Assembly (NCBI GenBank): GCA_949316235.1
Contig: OX438745.1
Span: forward strand, 3,973,001 to 4,037,000
Direction of reading: 5' to 3'
DNA: 64,000 nt
Origin: Oegoconia quadripuncta
Taxonomy: Eukaryota; Arthropoda; Insecta; Lepidoptera; Autostichidae
Part shown: positions 41,481-52,280 of the stretch, piece by piece
Layout of the letters: each line of letters starts with the position of its first letter
How positions within the stretch are numbered: position 1 is the first letter of the stretch
Notes under the pieces: model-generated
Database searches by the model: none
What the model was told of the DNA's origin: nothing
What the model saw: only the letters and a program-made list of their open reading frames with translations
Position numbers and translations under genes: made by a program

Positions 41481-42064
41481 AATTAAATAAAATCGTAATC
41501 TATCCCTATTTAATCTATACTAGGTACTACCAGTTTTATACAATAAAAGCACTTATAAACCTAACATGAGCAAAGAATCAAAAGAGTCTGTTCCTCCTCA
41601 TCACTTAGTTTAGAAGGTGACACCGACTCGGCCCGTATGGGAGAGTGCCCAAGATGCCGGCTGCATTACCTCGCTGGATGGCAATGCTTAATCTTTGAGC
41701 AAGATAAGTGCCGCCTCTTGGGTCGCCTGAGACGTCGACCACTCTGGTTACCAGCTCATTCTAAAAAGATAGAACTCCCGGACTCCAATAACCTAGAGTC
41801 TCAACCCCAAAAGGACCCCTTTAAAATTAATTATGTAATTCATCTTTTTAAAGTTCAATCTACTTAACGCAAAAATAATACCATACATTATTAATACATA
41901 AAGGGAACTAAAAGAAGGAAACGTGTTATAGCGATATAAAGTAGGATAAGGGCAGGAAGATGGTGAATAAATTAATACATAAATGTCAAACTTTCAACTA
42001 AATAAATTTCAGTAATTCAGTATTTAGTAGATATGGACGTCCTGTTATTGATACGTTTTTCTTA
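41481..42064. other. Unassigned stretch with a GC-richer ORF
   Basis: 41600-41830 is GC-richer. A 76-codon plus-strand ORF (41637-41867) starts [17 protein letters not shown], with two CXXC-like cysteines, but matches no family I know. Confidence 0.3.
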
Positions 42065-42347
42065 TTTTTTTTTATCTGATGTTAAGTGAAGATGAGGTCG
42101 AAGGTAGAAGCGTACTGACCCGGAAACCCCAACACATTTGGGGGACTGGCTATCTTATATCTGACAACCGGAACACAACAATGCTATTAACATTGCTGTT
42201 TGGCGGCAGATTTAGATAACATGGTGGTAGCTAGCCAGGCGGACATTTAAAATGCCCTACCACCAACCAAAGCGAGTACCTGGGGGTCGAACCCGCGACC
42301 TCCGAATCGTAAACCCAATGTTGTTTACATTGAGCCACGGAGCCGGT
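42065..42347 (-). mobile_element. SINE C copy, tail end shortened
   Basis: T run directly followed by atctgatgttaagtgaagat (the end of the element is missing), ggaaaccccaacacatttgg, gtcgaacccgcgacctccga, tacattgagccacggagccg. Confidence 0.9.
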
Positions 42348-43428
42348 TAAAATTATGATTATGATCTCTTTAGTATTTTCTTGTAGCACTGGGCGGGATG
42401 GATTAATACAGTGATGATTAGTGTTTCTAGACAGGGCTGCCAATTTCCCCGCCAGTGGTTTCAAAAGGCTTGATACTATCCCGGACTTTGTTCACAAGGG
42501 AGTAAATGCTAAAATGGGAATTGTTGGATGAACAGCGGTCAGTCGCAACCTCAAATTGGTTCAAGTGATTGAGAGTGTGTGTGATGCTGCTTCGTGAGTA
42601 GACCTTTCTAGTTGTATATCTTTTATATGATTACTTGTACTGAAACGTGGTCTCTGCACCATGGGCCTCGAACGTCACCTAACGAGTTGTGAAGATGGAG
42701 ATGCACGGTGCTTCACTAGGAGGTCGAAGCAGGAATTAACCGTAGCAGAACGTAAGCCACTGATATTACTCCCTGTAATGTTATATAGAATATTACAAAG
42801 TGTTCTTCAAATTATTTAACTTATTATTGGAAATACAATCATTTATTCATTTGTGATTGATTGATTGTTGTCTTCCTTTTATTAAAATATCTTACGAACA
42901 AAGTGACGATGCATATATCTATTATTACAAAGTAATATTACGAAATAATAAAAAAATACTTTTCAACCGAGATGTACGAGTTCTAACGACATGTTTTGGG
43001 TGTAAAATACTTATATCTCGATAGTCCAAAACTCGCCTCCCTGATGTCATGGTTGAGCAAATTGACAGCTTTTTTCACAACATTTTGGCGACTACTTGTG
43101 ACAAAACCACAGCACTCTTATTATAAGTTGTAGGCCAGAAGCTAATTATCTATGGGCAGAACGTTCCCGCGCTCGCCCGGCGACGCTGTAAAAGGCCTAT
43201 CGAACCGACACCACGACACACATGATCCAAAAAAAAAAGAACCTAATTATCTTCTGTCTTCTGTCAGTAAGTCTAATACTTTTGAAAATAAGCTCTGATT
43301 TTATTATATGAATTGAAATGTGACTTTCTCTTTATAGATCCAATCAAATATATTTTTATTAATTCTTATTTTTATTAATAGATGAACTCAGATTTAATTT
43401 CAAGGATTTTGACACATGGTATGTATAA
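42348..43428. other. Unassigned stretch
   Basis: No recognised gene. It may include the degraded interior of the LTR element whose integrase tail lies at 43429, but I see no protease, RT or RNase H motif. Confidence 0.35.
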
Positions 43429-43610
43429 GTAAAAAAGTATAACTTAGGCGATTTTATTTTAATAAAAAATGAAAATTGTACCAAAATGGAGCCATTGTAT
43501 GTAGGCCCGTATTCAGTGGTTAGAGACGAAGGACTGAATGTGGTTGTCCTAAATAATGGAAAGGAAGTTATCGTGCATAAAAATAGGACACGTCTCTATC
43601 ACACTTAAAG
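43429..43610 (+). pseudogene. Ty3/gypsy-type integrase C-terminal tail
   Basis: A frame open from 43429 to a TAA at 43605-43607 starts VKKYNLGDFILIKN, then ..KMEPLYVGPYSVV.., and ends with a VHKNR.R.Y-like motif. The G-D-x-[VI]-L...GPY...VH.NR order is the GPY/F module at the end of LTR-retroelement integrases (Metaviridae, including insect errantiviruses). Everything upstream (gag, protease, RT, integrase core) is missing, so it is a dead remnant. Which lineage cannot be told from 58 codons. Confidence 0.75.
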
Positions 43611-44332
43611 AAAAATGTGTTTAGACGTAAGAATTTAGTTTAATGTTTTTTTTTTTTATTTTTTTTTCCGGTGGGCGTGTGGCGTATGGCACATACCTAC
43701 ACTTACCAAGGTATTACAATACCTTAAATACAATTATCATGTATAATTAATAAGCAGTAATAAACCAGATTTCATCGGTATCACTTGTTTGCTTTCCTCA
43801 AACAACTCCCGTCCTCACAAGTTAGCCTGTGGTTGGTTGTACACAATCTCCAAACTTATTTGATCTGTGACAATCATTACTCTTACATTAACAGAACTAA
43901 AATATACAACGCGTACAAAAATTTAAGTCGGTTAAAAACACGATGACTTCACTTGCTGTTATCTCAATAAACCAAAAATCCCGCTTGAAGGTTAAAGATA
44001 ATATCCAGCAAATGCGAATTCATGAATCAAATGTCAGTGTCACTGGGATCGCTACATGTAAAAAGACCTTTTATAGCCCATATGTATCTAAAGTCTGCAA
44101 GTAGATACGTGTAGATACAATTTCAAGGCTAATATTACAAATTGTCATTACGTAGTTTATGGTGAGCCCGCTTCTTGAAAACGTCGCGCCAAACTGCGTC
44201 GCTTATCGCCTGCCACTGACCTGCCCCAATGTCGCCGACTCACAGCGAAAACATACGCTTCAAATTTAATTTGAACATAATACTTTAGTAGGCTTTGATA
44301 ATATGAGTACCTATGAAATAATGGTTATTAGA
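43611..44332. other. Possible degraded 3' LTR, then unassigned
   Basis: After the integrase stop comes a T-rich run (43636-43667) and then ccggtgggcgtgtggcgtat. An AATAAA lies at 43760, followed by tcatcggtatcacttgtttg and ctcccgtcctcaca. Position and signal fit a 3' LTR, but with no second LTR this is a guess. The rest is unassigned. Confidence 0.3.
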
Positions 44333-44788
44333 TTGGGTCTTTACCTATGAAATTGGAGTTTTTTTTTCTTCGTTAATCATAATATGTACCAATTCCTGCG
44401 ATTTTCAAAGCTATATCCAAATTTGTTTTTTATTTGGAAAATGGAATGATATTTCAAGGTTTCACATGAAATATTTTTTATTTCTGGGCTAAATCACATA
44501 ATAAAAAAAAATTGAACAGAGCTCTTTTCATGTGCTTCTAGGTTAAATGTTCTAAGTGTGCTTCCCATAATCATTTCTTAGATTCGCTGAAACTTTTTTA
44601 AAACGGTTACTTTTAAAAATTAACGCTGCCAATACCTACTTAATTTAATGTTATCCGATAATACACAGAAAGGTTAGCTAAATTTGGATTTGCCGTTCCC
44701 AAAAAAAAAATCAAAAATATTTGTATGGAGAAAACAGTCTTAATGAAATTCTTCATACAAAACGCCAATTTCATAGGTAAGGACCTAA
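44333..44788. mobile_element. mariner-type MITE, copy 1
   Basis: Ends: left ttgggtctttacctatgaaa, right (complement) ttaggtccttacctatgaaa, with TA after the right end (44789-44790) and the left TA mutated to GA. The inner right arm matches the ends of mariner elements as I know them in moths. Nearly collinear with 55896-56282. No transposase. Confidence 0.82.
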
Positions 44789-44859
44789 TAATATTAATGC
44801 GTGTGGACCGGGTCGTTCAAGTAATCAAAATGACACAACTTCATTGGTGTTAAAACGGG

Positions 44860-45115
44860 AGTTAGGAACCAATGGGACTCAGTCATACACCGACTTCGTT
44901 CGCGAACTCTCGTATCAAATGCTGATTTATATTGTAAAAAAAGGGATGTCGAATTATCGATTAGCGAACCGTTTATCGTTGAAAAGTTCTACGACGAATG
45001 TTAGTTTGACGAAGTGTTATATCGACGAAACGTACTTTGGAGAAAGATACAACGGAGAAAGGTTTTGTAGTACGAAATGGTGATATATGAAGAAAGGAGT
45101 GTCGAAGACCAGCGT
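44860..45115 (+). repeat. Degenerate tandem array of GACGAA-type words
   Basis: Successive 15-20-bp words share a core: attatcgattagcgaacc, tctacgacgaatgttag, tttgacgaagtgttata, tcgacgaaacgtact, ttggagaaagatacaa, cggagaaaggttttg, tagtacgaaatggtg, tatgaagaaaggagtg. No exact repeat unit. Confidence 0.6.
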
Positions 45116-45237
45116 ATTCATGATTTAAACACCCTGTAGCAGAAACATACAGTAACTGAATTCGCAACAATCCTTTATTTTTATTTATTTTTTTCTGGCC
45201 ACATTGATCACAGTAATCACACTCCATATCACACTCA

Positions 45238-45384
45238 TGTTATAAATACGAAAGTCAGTGTGTATATGCATGTATGTATCTCTTGACGCCTAAACGGCTA
45301 GACGGATTTGGATAAAATTTGGTTGACAGACAGATTTTGATGAAATATTCCACGCGAACGAAGTCGCGGGCAAAAGCCAGTTAC
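45238..45384 (-). repeat. Dispersed repeat S, copy 2
   Basis: gttataaatacgaaagtcag, ttgacgcctaaacggctaga, cggatttggataaaatttgg, cacgcgaacgaagtcgcggg. Reverse of the 19430 copy. Confidence 0.75.
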
Positions 45385-45749
45385 AAGATATATGATTTAA
45401 TTGGGGTGTATTTTTAGTGTACAAAATATAACCTTGTATCGTAAGTACCGGGAGGCAAGATAGACAGAGTAATTATCATCATCAGACGGACAATTATTAT
45501 GTACTTTGCAGAAAAGTGCATTCAACTGTTTATCAACAAAAGTATTATCTCTTTTATCCTTCTTTTAAAAGATTATTGTTGTCCTTATCTGTCAGTCAAG
45601 TAGGTATTATGCTTTTGTGAATTGGTGAATGACACTCCCTTGAAATGAAATAAAATAATTTATTTGCTTGATTTTGGATACAAGATAGGATGACACATAA
45701 CAGAAGTCCCATTCAAAATCTATTATTATTCCTTAATTGAATTATAATA
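45385..45749. other. Unassigned stretch
   Basis: Nothing recognised. Confidence 0.4.
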
Positions 45750-45930
45750 TTTTTTTTTATATGAGACGGCGGTAAACGAGCATGCGGGTCACCTGATGGA
45801 AAGCAATCACCGCCGCCCATGGACACCTGCAACACCAAAAGGGTCACAGATGCGTTGCCGGCCTTTGAGGAAGGTGTAGGCTCGTTTCTTGAAGGTTCCA
45901 GTGTCAGTGTATAGAGAATACCGACTTTTT
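45750..45930 (-). pseudogene. Jockey-like LINE J ORF end, copy 3
   Basis: Plus strand: T run, gagacggcggtaaacgagca, tgcgggtcacctgatggaaa, gccgcccatggacacctgca, gcgttgccggcctttgagga, aggctcgtttcttgaaggtt. The minus strand therefore encodes [18 protein letters not shown] residues, as at 10291. The stop context TGA after HGRR is retained. 3' UTR with poly(A). Confidence 0.82.
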
Positions 45931-46132
45931 GCATAGGTAGACGGTCTCAGATCTAGATGTTTAAGGCTAATGTCTAGGGATGATTCTGGTAGTCGAAAGA
46001 ACGATTGGAACGACTTATACTCTATCCTACCTCCAGATCCTGGACTTCATCTTGCAGGTCAGTGTATTTATGATTTTTTTATCTTTGTAGATTGTGGCTG
46101 TTCGGTACTGCAATGTCTATATGTCTATGTTT

Positions 46133-46180
46133 ATTATTATTATTATTAAGAGCCCAAAGGCAAAAGCCTCCAAAAAAGCA
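46133..46180 (-). mobile_element. RTE LINE N 3' tail scrap
   Basis: tattattattattattaaga then gcccaaaggcaaaagcct: the TAA-repeat tail and last codons of the family at 21865-22050. Confidence 0.65.
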
Positions 46181-46574
46181 AAGGCTTAATCCTACCTTTT
46201 TATAATGTCCATAAACGATATCATGTAAATAAAAAAATATTATTCTTAATAAAATCCGATCATTCTATGTTGGTTTGTAGAATTATAAATTTCCATATTT
46301 TTTATTAAAAAATTGAAGCAGCAATATGATTAATCAACTGGAAAAAATACGGGTAACTAAAAAAAAATTTTTTTTATTTATTTACATATTTCATAAAAAA
46401 AATTAAAATGGAATTTGGGAAAACGAAATCACTTCCCCATATCTTGAAGATTACTAGAGTATGTTTTCAGTCAAAAAAAAGCTTGGTCACTGTGTAGCCT
46501 TCGGGGCTTTCACTAACATAAAACTGGTCATAGTTATTTAGATTTGAGGTAAACCAAAATATCTCTGATATATT
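46181..46574. other. Unassigned AT-rich stretch
   Basis: Probably degraded LINE K sequence toward the right end; no clear frame before 46560. Confidence 0.35.
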
Positions 46575-46888
46575 TCGGAGAGTGTGCTGAAGTACTGCAT
46601 GAGTTGATCCCGCCATCCCCGTTCTTACATCGAAATTCAAGACGTACCGCAGGATATCACCCGCACTTAGTTGACGTGCCATTTATAAGGACCAAGCGTT
46701 TTAGGTCTTCGTTTCTCATGCGCACGGCTAAGGAGTGGAACGCATTGCCTCCGTCTGTGTTTCCAATCGCATATAACCCGCAGCTCTTTAAAGACAGGTT
46801 AAATAGGCATCTTCTGGGAAAGCTCGTTCCATCGTAGACCTTATCTCGACATTAGTCCAGATTAAGGTCAAGAGCGATCCCATTCTAA
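46575..46888 (+). pseudogene. Jockey-like LINE K RT C-terminus and 3' UTR
   Basis: From about 46565: YFGECAEVLHELIPPSPFLH, then RRTAGYHPHLVDVPF, RTKRFRSSFLMRTAKEWNAL, PPSVFP and FKDRLNRHLL, with a TAG stop at 46835-46837. The GEC.EEL..LIP...F.HR..R...HP......T.RF...FL.RT...WN.LP..VFP pattern is the C-terminal end of Jockey-type reverse transcriptases. The 3' UTR (cgacattagtccagattaag, gagcgatcccattctaatta) ends in an A run. The reverse copy at 30402 shows the same end. It is 5'-truncated but the frame is clean for about 90 codons, so it is a young remnant. Confidence 0.88.
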
Positions 46889-47198
46889 TTAAAAAAAATC
46901 TATGCCTGTCAACTTTCTGCCCAGCGTGACGATTAGGGAAAATCCTCCCACCGCGCGATTGACATCGCTCTCCTTGTTCAGACGTTGACAGTCTGCTGAT
47001 AATATTAAATTGTAAATACGTATTTATATGCATAGAAATGAAATGAATTGTCAATAATGGACTATTGACCCAGCTGTGCGACGTTAACAATCTTTCGACA
47101 GTTTTGACGCATATTTAAGTTTAATGTCCTAAGACCCTAAGGGTGTTGAACTGCCTCATTCCATCGGTAGAATTTAACAGAAATCCAAAAGGGATTAT
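46889..47198. other. Unassigned stretch
   Basis: Nothing recognised. Confidence 0.4.
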
Positions 47199-47358
47199 GC
47201 CTATGCCCATGTCCATGCCCATGTCTATGTCCGTATATGTCTATGTCTATGACTGTCTATATCTATGTCTGTCCATGTCTATGTATGTCTATGTCTATCT
47301 ATGTCTATGTCTGTCTATGTCCATGCCCATGTCCATGCCCATGTCCATGTCTGTCCAA
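47199..47358 (+). repeat. Hexamer array (ATGTCT / ATGCCC / ATGTCC)
   Basis: About 26 units of the form atg[tc]c[tcc], with short runs of tatgtctatg and catgcccatgtccatgccca. All three forward frames stay open across it (MSMSVYVY, VYVCLCLS, HVHAHVHA), which produces the ORFs here. No gene. Confidence 0.92.
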
Positions 47359-47584
47359 GACCGCCTGGCTGTACAATTTTGAAGCTGTATTACACAGCAG
47401 CTGTCACTATACAGCCAGGGCAGCTTATTCTTTGCCCAAAGAATTTATGATGACCTCATTTTACTGTCAGCTATTATACTTAGGCAGATCAAGTTTTGGG
47501 TAATCCCCACAGATTTAGGTCAATGTAAACAATAGTGGTAACTACATAAGAAGAGGTATCTACAGTATAAATGACCACCAATGA

Positions 47585-47790
47585 CTTATGGTACCTACTG
47601 AAATATGGTCTCAGACTATGGGTTCTTATAAGCTCAAGGTCACACAAGCTATGGAGAGAGTAAAAGCTCTAGTGGAAGACAAGGATGGCCTGATAAAAGC
47701 TGCGAGAGGTAGCTTCATCCCATCGCTTTGGAAATCTATAGGGGAGGCCTTTTGGACCTCTTGTGGCTGATATGATGATAAATATTACAA
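47585..47790 (+). pseudogene. RTE LINE ORF C-terminus with internal deletion
   Basis: The frame from 47588 reads TEIWSQTMGSYKLKVTQAME, then jumps to KAARGSFIPSLWKSIGEAFW and ends at TSCG before a TGA. W+.TMG...+LKVTQRAMER and the final LW+S.GEA...QWTS.G are two blocks normally about 100 residues apart in this RTE-type ORF, so the middle has been lost. The tail after the stop, ctgatatgatgataaa, is of the TGATGA type shared with SINE D. Confidence 0.75.
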
Positions 47791-47994
47791 AAGCGACATT
47801 AGATTTTTACTCCTCAACGAAGCAATAACGTCTGAATGGATGTGGATGAAATAGACAATAGAGATGGACTATGTTCTGGTATCAATTTTACCCCGGAATT
47901 GCTAAAAAGTCCTGTATAACGATACACCGATTCCTGGCACGTTTTTAATGAGACGAATCGGGTGCTACTTCAATATCCAGGCAGGATGTTATTC

Positions 47995-48366
47995 GTAAAT
48001 CATACAGTACAAACAGTGGCATCTCTTAAACTCTGACCGAACACTCTCCAAAAAACTAATTAAAGCCTTCAACAAGAAGGCTGCTAGGGAAGCAGTGGCA
48101 CTTAATAGTAACAATCTACGTATTCTCGCAAGTGCACTCACGGGGCAATGCTGTCTTAGCAAACACATGCTCAACATAGAGCTCTGGGAAACGGGGATGT
48201 GCAGATATTGTCTCCTTGCAGAGGAAACACCTGTACATCTGCTGTGTGAATGTGGCCCGCTGATGTGTAAACGCAATATCCCTTATTGCACCCGGATGAG
48301 ATAACTATCGGCGCCAGGAAAATAATTCAATTCCTGAAAGAGGCAAACCTGAGCAACGATCTGTAG
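47995..48366 (+). pseudogene. R1/Jockey-type LINE C-terminal zinc-knuckle domain, copy 1
   Basis: A frame open from about 48000 reads QWHLLNSDRTLSKKLIKAFN, LRILASALTGQCCLSKHMLN, then CRYCLLAEETPVHLLCECGP. CX2CX8HX4C after an LTGxCxLxxHL stretch is the post-RNase H tail of R1-, I- and Jockey-type polyproteins. A frameshift near 48280 moves the last part (ITIGARKIIQFLKEANLSND, stop at about 48364) into another frame. Dead remnant. Confidence 0.82.
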
Positions 48367-49020
48367 GTTAGTGGCGATCACAATAGATCGACAACGGTCG
48401 CAGTGATACAGGTCTCCAACGACCTGCGACAACCACACATACAACCAATACCAATTTGCTGATCAGTTTCGCATAGGAACACTTAACGGCCTCTTGCCAA
48501 AGCGAGTCAAAACATTAACATAATCAGATCAGCCATAGGACGCCTGCTACCTGGGCTTCGCCATTATTTCCTGAGCGACTGCATCCAGTGACTCTGCGCG
48601 ATGGGCGATTTCTTAACATCCATTCATTTTACCATATCCCGTCAAATTATCCTTCTCTTCTGACTACAGGGAAACCTGAAAATCTGTCAAAATTTTGTGG
48701 TATAACATTGCGGTTATTCAGAGCAACAAATTATAAAACATTATACTTGTTAATTAGGAGGAAATGTCGCACATTGGATTGTTGTTTTGGACAAATAATT
48801 TTCGGGTGTCGTAAGTCAGTGGTTTTCCTGGTATTATTAATAAGGTACCTACGTGCACCAAATAGTACCAACCTATTTAAAAGAATATGCTTGTTAAACA
48901 TAATAGTGACATAATAGAGAGTTATAATTATTATTGTACGTCCGATATCGACAAGCTGTTGTGTCAAAAAAAAAAGAATAACATCTCCTGTACAGTTTGA
49001 CAATAAAATTCTATTCTATT
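48367..49020. other. Possible LINE 3' UTR ending in (TTCTA)n
   Basis: Unassigned until tttgacaataaaattctatt and ctattctaat at about 48999-49022, an AATAAA signal plus a short TTCTA-repeat tail typical of a LINE end on the plus strand. It may belong to the ORF remnant above. Confidence 0.45.
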
Positions 49021-49514
49021 CTAATAAAATTTGGTCACTTTTCTCATTGAATTGATTACGCATTAAACACATAAGTGTATTAAACCTAACGTATAAACTT
49101 GTAGTTTTATGAAATGGGCCACAGATTATTATTTTTTCCTCATGAATAAGTACCTACATAATCAACTCATACTTTCAGTTGGTTACGCCACTTGTTTCAA
49201 TAGCACCTTGTTTATTGTTAGAAAGAGTTAGATGATATAGTGACCGAGTTGATACGAAAGAGAGAGCTGTATACCATGACCTTAGTCACATTCTGCCGAA
49301 ACGCGGGTCAGTGACACGATAGTTTAGATTAGATAGGAATTTTGGCTGAATGCTATGTTGTTGGCGAAGCTGATAACGTGTAAAATTAAAATGGATAGGT
49401 GGCGCCGAAAATATACATTGAATATAACATGTGTTTTTTGTCCGTTTATGAGTTCATTCGTTTTCATTTCAAATTCATAGGACCACTCTTCGTTTATTGT
49501 TCGGCTATGGGGGT
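49021..49514. other. Unassigned stretch
   Basis: Nothing recognised. Confidence 0.4.
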
Positions 49515-49843
49515 CTGGTGGAGCGTCGGTGGCTCAGCGGTTAAGACGCGGTCTCCCAATTTAGGAGGTTCGGGTTCGATTCCCCGGAAGCCCAATGTGC
49601 CAATGAGTCTTTACATTTAATTTATTTACTTATGTGCATTTATGCGACTGCTCTTAAACGGCTAAGGAAAACATTGTGAGGAAACTTGCATGCCTGATAA
49701 ATAAAAATTCAAAGGCATGTGAAGTCCCCAACCCGCATTGGGCTAGCGTGGTGGACTATGGCCCATACTCCCACATATACGAGGGAATGTTGTCCCTGCA
49801 GTGGGATGTTTACGGGCTGATGATGATGGTGGTCTGGTCTGGT
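49515..49843 (+). mobile_element. SINE D (tRNA-derived, TGATGATG tail)
   Basis: tcggtggctcagcggttaag (A box), gttcgggttcgattccccgg (B box), gtgaggaaacttgcatgcct, ccaacccgcattgggctagc, cctgcagtgggatgtttacg, then ggctgatgatgatgg. The only complete copy in the window. Tail fragments are at 21455, 21695 and about 51165. Confidence 0.88.
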
Positions 49844-49989
49844 GGTACAGTATATACAGTATAGTATAGGCACCAGTCTCCGTAATAGCAGTAGATTATT
49901 GCATCTTTCTAATAGTCTAAGTTTATGGTATATACTGCCCTAAAACTATTTATGATCTTATGGAGAAAATAAATACATTTCTTATTGCA

Positions 49990-50330
49990 TCTTGATTGAA
50001 TGCTGTCTTGCTACAACAGCTGAAGAGGCCTCAAATTCGATTGTCCATCGTAACTCTAACTGGTCATGCACCATTAAACAAACATGTCTCTCTAATTGTT
50101 ACAGACAGCCCTCTGTGCAGAAGCGTGCTTGGAAGATTTGGAGATAACATTCTAGAGTACCCAGGGGTAGCGGAATACCGACCACAATACCTCGGGTCTC
50201 CGAGTTCACTCCCAAAATCGTCGGCCACGTCAAGGGTCTGCTGCGTTTCTTGATAGAGCTGCTGCAGCAGACAGCTTGCCGTACCGAATACCAATCGGAA
50301 CTTTGGACGAAACTCCACCCAAGCGACAAC
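49990..50330 (+). pseudogene. R1/Jockey-type LINE C-terminal domain, copy 2
   Basis: The frame from 49996 reads QLKRPQIRLSIVTLTGHAPL, NKHVSLIVTDSPLCR, later AEYRPQYLGSPSSLPK, and in a shifted frame HVKGLLRFLIELL. LTGHxPLxxHV and the R..LGSP......LL.FL end match the same domain as 47995-48366, but the knuckle cysteines are mostly lost. The two copies are diverged from each other, so they are probably different subfamilies. Confidence 0.65.
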
Positions 50331-51702
50331 CATCATGGAAATCTTTTAGTATCATGAGGTCCGATAGGCATCCAATATCATGTCGAAATCGCTTGCGGAA
50401 TAGGTAACTTTATCCTATGTCTCCTCCACCCGACTGCCTAGGTTGCTGCCATAGGATCTGGATAACGCTCAATAGAATCCGGACGTGTAACCAACCACCT
50501 CTACAAGTAAATAAAGCCTTAAAGATTCACGGGTATGCGCCTGCGTTGTGCTGGAGCAGGCGGTTGCTATATTATGGATTGTAGCCTGGAAGAAATCAAC
50601 GAGTTCACTCCCAGGGGCTGTGGATTGGAGCCAGAGCTTGGGCATTACTTTACAGCAGGACGAGTTACTATATAACTCTAAATCTTTATCAGTACTATAT
50701 TTGACGGTAAGGAAATCCAATACTCATCAAATCCAAGTTAGAAACTGATCTCTCTGTGGCTGGAACCTGATGTCTCCATAGATGACGTTAACTTCTTCGC
50801 CGCCCGGGATATCGTGCGGTACATACTGGCATAAGGCTATCCCTTTAATCAGAGGGTATATGGCACAAAGATCTGCAAAGGGCGCAGTGCAGACGATATT
50901 AACCCCAGGGTTAAAAGGCCAGCCTCTTTATGATAATTTTACATCTTGGTATAGTCTCCTTTGCAGCGGTTGCTGATCGTGTAAGAAGGATATGTCCACA
51001 GTGGTTGAATATCGAAGAAGTCGGTCAATGGAATCTAACAGTCACTATCTACATCTCTAAATGCTGGAGAACGTTGCTGTTTGGCGGCAGACTTACATAG
51101 ATGACTTACATTAACTGAGCCGAATAGTAATGAGACATATACCACACGGGTAATCAATCAAAGAGTGTGACACAGTGGGGGCCTGCGGCGGTTGATGATG
51201 TAGTCGCAGTTTTCTTATCCATTGATCGCTCGGCTTTTTGAGGCTATTCGTCGCGCTGTAATATAAAGCAATGAACTAGTAAACGTTCGGTCAATGTCCA
51301 TGCACTCTTTTTTGAAGTAAACATCGAGGGGTGTTGAAACGGATGGAACTACGACTAGACAGATGGAAGGAAATTTCCAGTTAGCTAATTCTTTAGTGAT
51401 TTTCGGCCATGACAGATTTTTATTAGATGCCTAATGACGCTTGGAATGCATGCATGGAATGCTGTTGAGTTGATGATTGTTTATAGTAGCATTTTGCGAC
51501 ACCCACGGGAAGAGAGGGTGGTCCACTGTGCCGGTAACCACACCGCGAAACACAAACGTAGCGACACACATAATAAATTCAAACAATAAGTAACAAAATG
51601 GTTTTAAATGCGAATGTATTTCACAAACTAGCTAGTTTATATTTTAGACAAATGAAGCAGATAATTAAGAAATAAACGGTGTGGAATTTTCGGATTCTAT
51701 TT
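50331..51702. other. Unassigned stretch, probably old element debris
   Basis: GC-richer at 50400-50900. A SINE C scrap on the minus strand at about 51070-51102 (gctgtttggcggcagactta) and a SINE D-like tail at 51165-51205 (ggcggttgatgatgtag). No intact frame. Confidence 0.4.
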
Positions 51703-52280
51703 CACCGCCTCCGTGGCTCAATGTAAACAACATTGGGTGTATGAATCGGAGGTCGCGGGTTCGATCACCAGCGGGGTACATGTTTAAGGGCATTTTAAAT
51801 GTCCGCCTGGCTAGCTACCACCATCTTATCTAAATCTGCCGCCAAGTAGCAATGTTAATGGCATTGTTGTGTTCCAGTTGTCAGAGATAAGATAGCCAGT
51901 CCCCCAAATGTGTTGGGGTTTCCGGGTCAGTACGCTTCCACCTTCGACCTCATTTTCACTTAACATGTGGTATAATATATTAATTATATATCTAATTAAA
52001 TGTTTTATTTAGGTTTATTTAGTATTATATTCATGTAGTTATATTTAGTTATTTACAAGTATTTATGTATTATAGCCTTTTTTTCTTAATCACCATTGCG
52101 TTGTACGCCCTTTTTTTATTCGCCGTTATACACTTTCTAACCGCTTATAGGGTTGGCTGGAAGAGATCTCTCTTAGAGATAAGCTCACCTTTGTATCTTT
52201 GTATCTGACAAATGTATCTTTTGTGTTTATTTGCAATAAAGGGTCGTATTGAAGTCAAGTACGAACCCGTCGTGCATAAA
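51703..52280 (+). mobile_element. SINE C copy split by a LINE 3' end
   Basis: Left part 51703-51966: caccgcctccgtggctcaat, gcgggttcgatcaccagcgg, ctggctagctaccaccatct, cattttcacttaacat. Right part from about 52249: attgaagtcaagtacgaacc, cgtcgtgcat. The ~10 bp caggtgtgat normally between them is missing. Confidence 0.88.
51967..52248 (+). mobile_element. LINE 3' UTR inserted in SINE C
   Basis: tagggttggctggaagagat, ctctcttagagataagctca, cctttgtatctttgtat, tttgcaataaagggtcgtat. Sense version of the tails at 22645 and 32785, with an AATAAA signal at 52235-52240. Confidence 0.8.
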
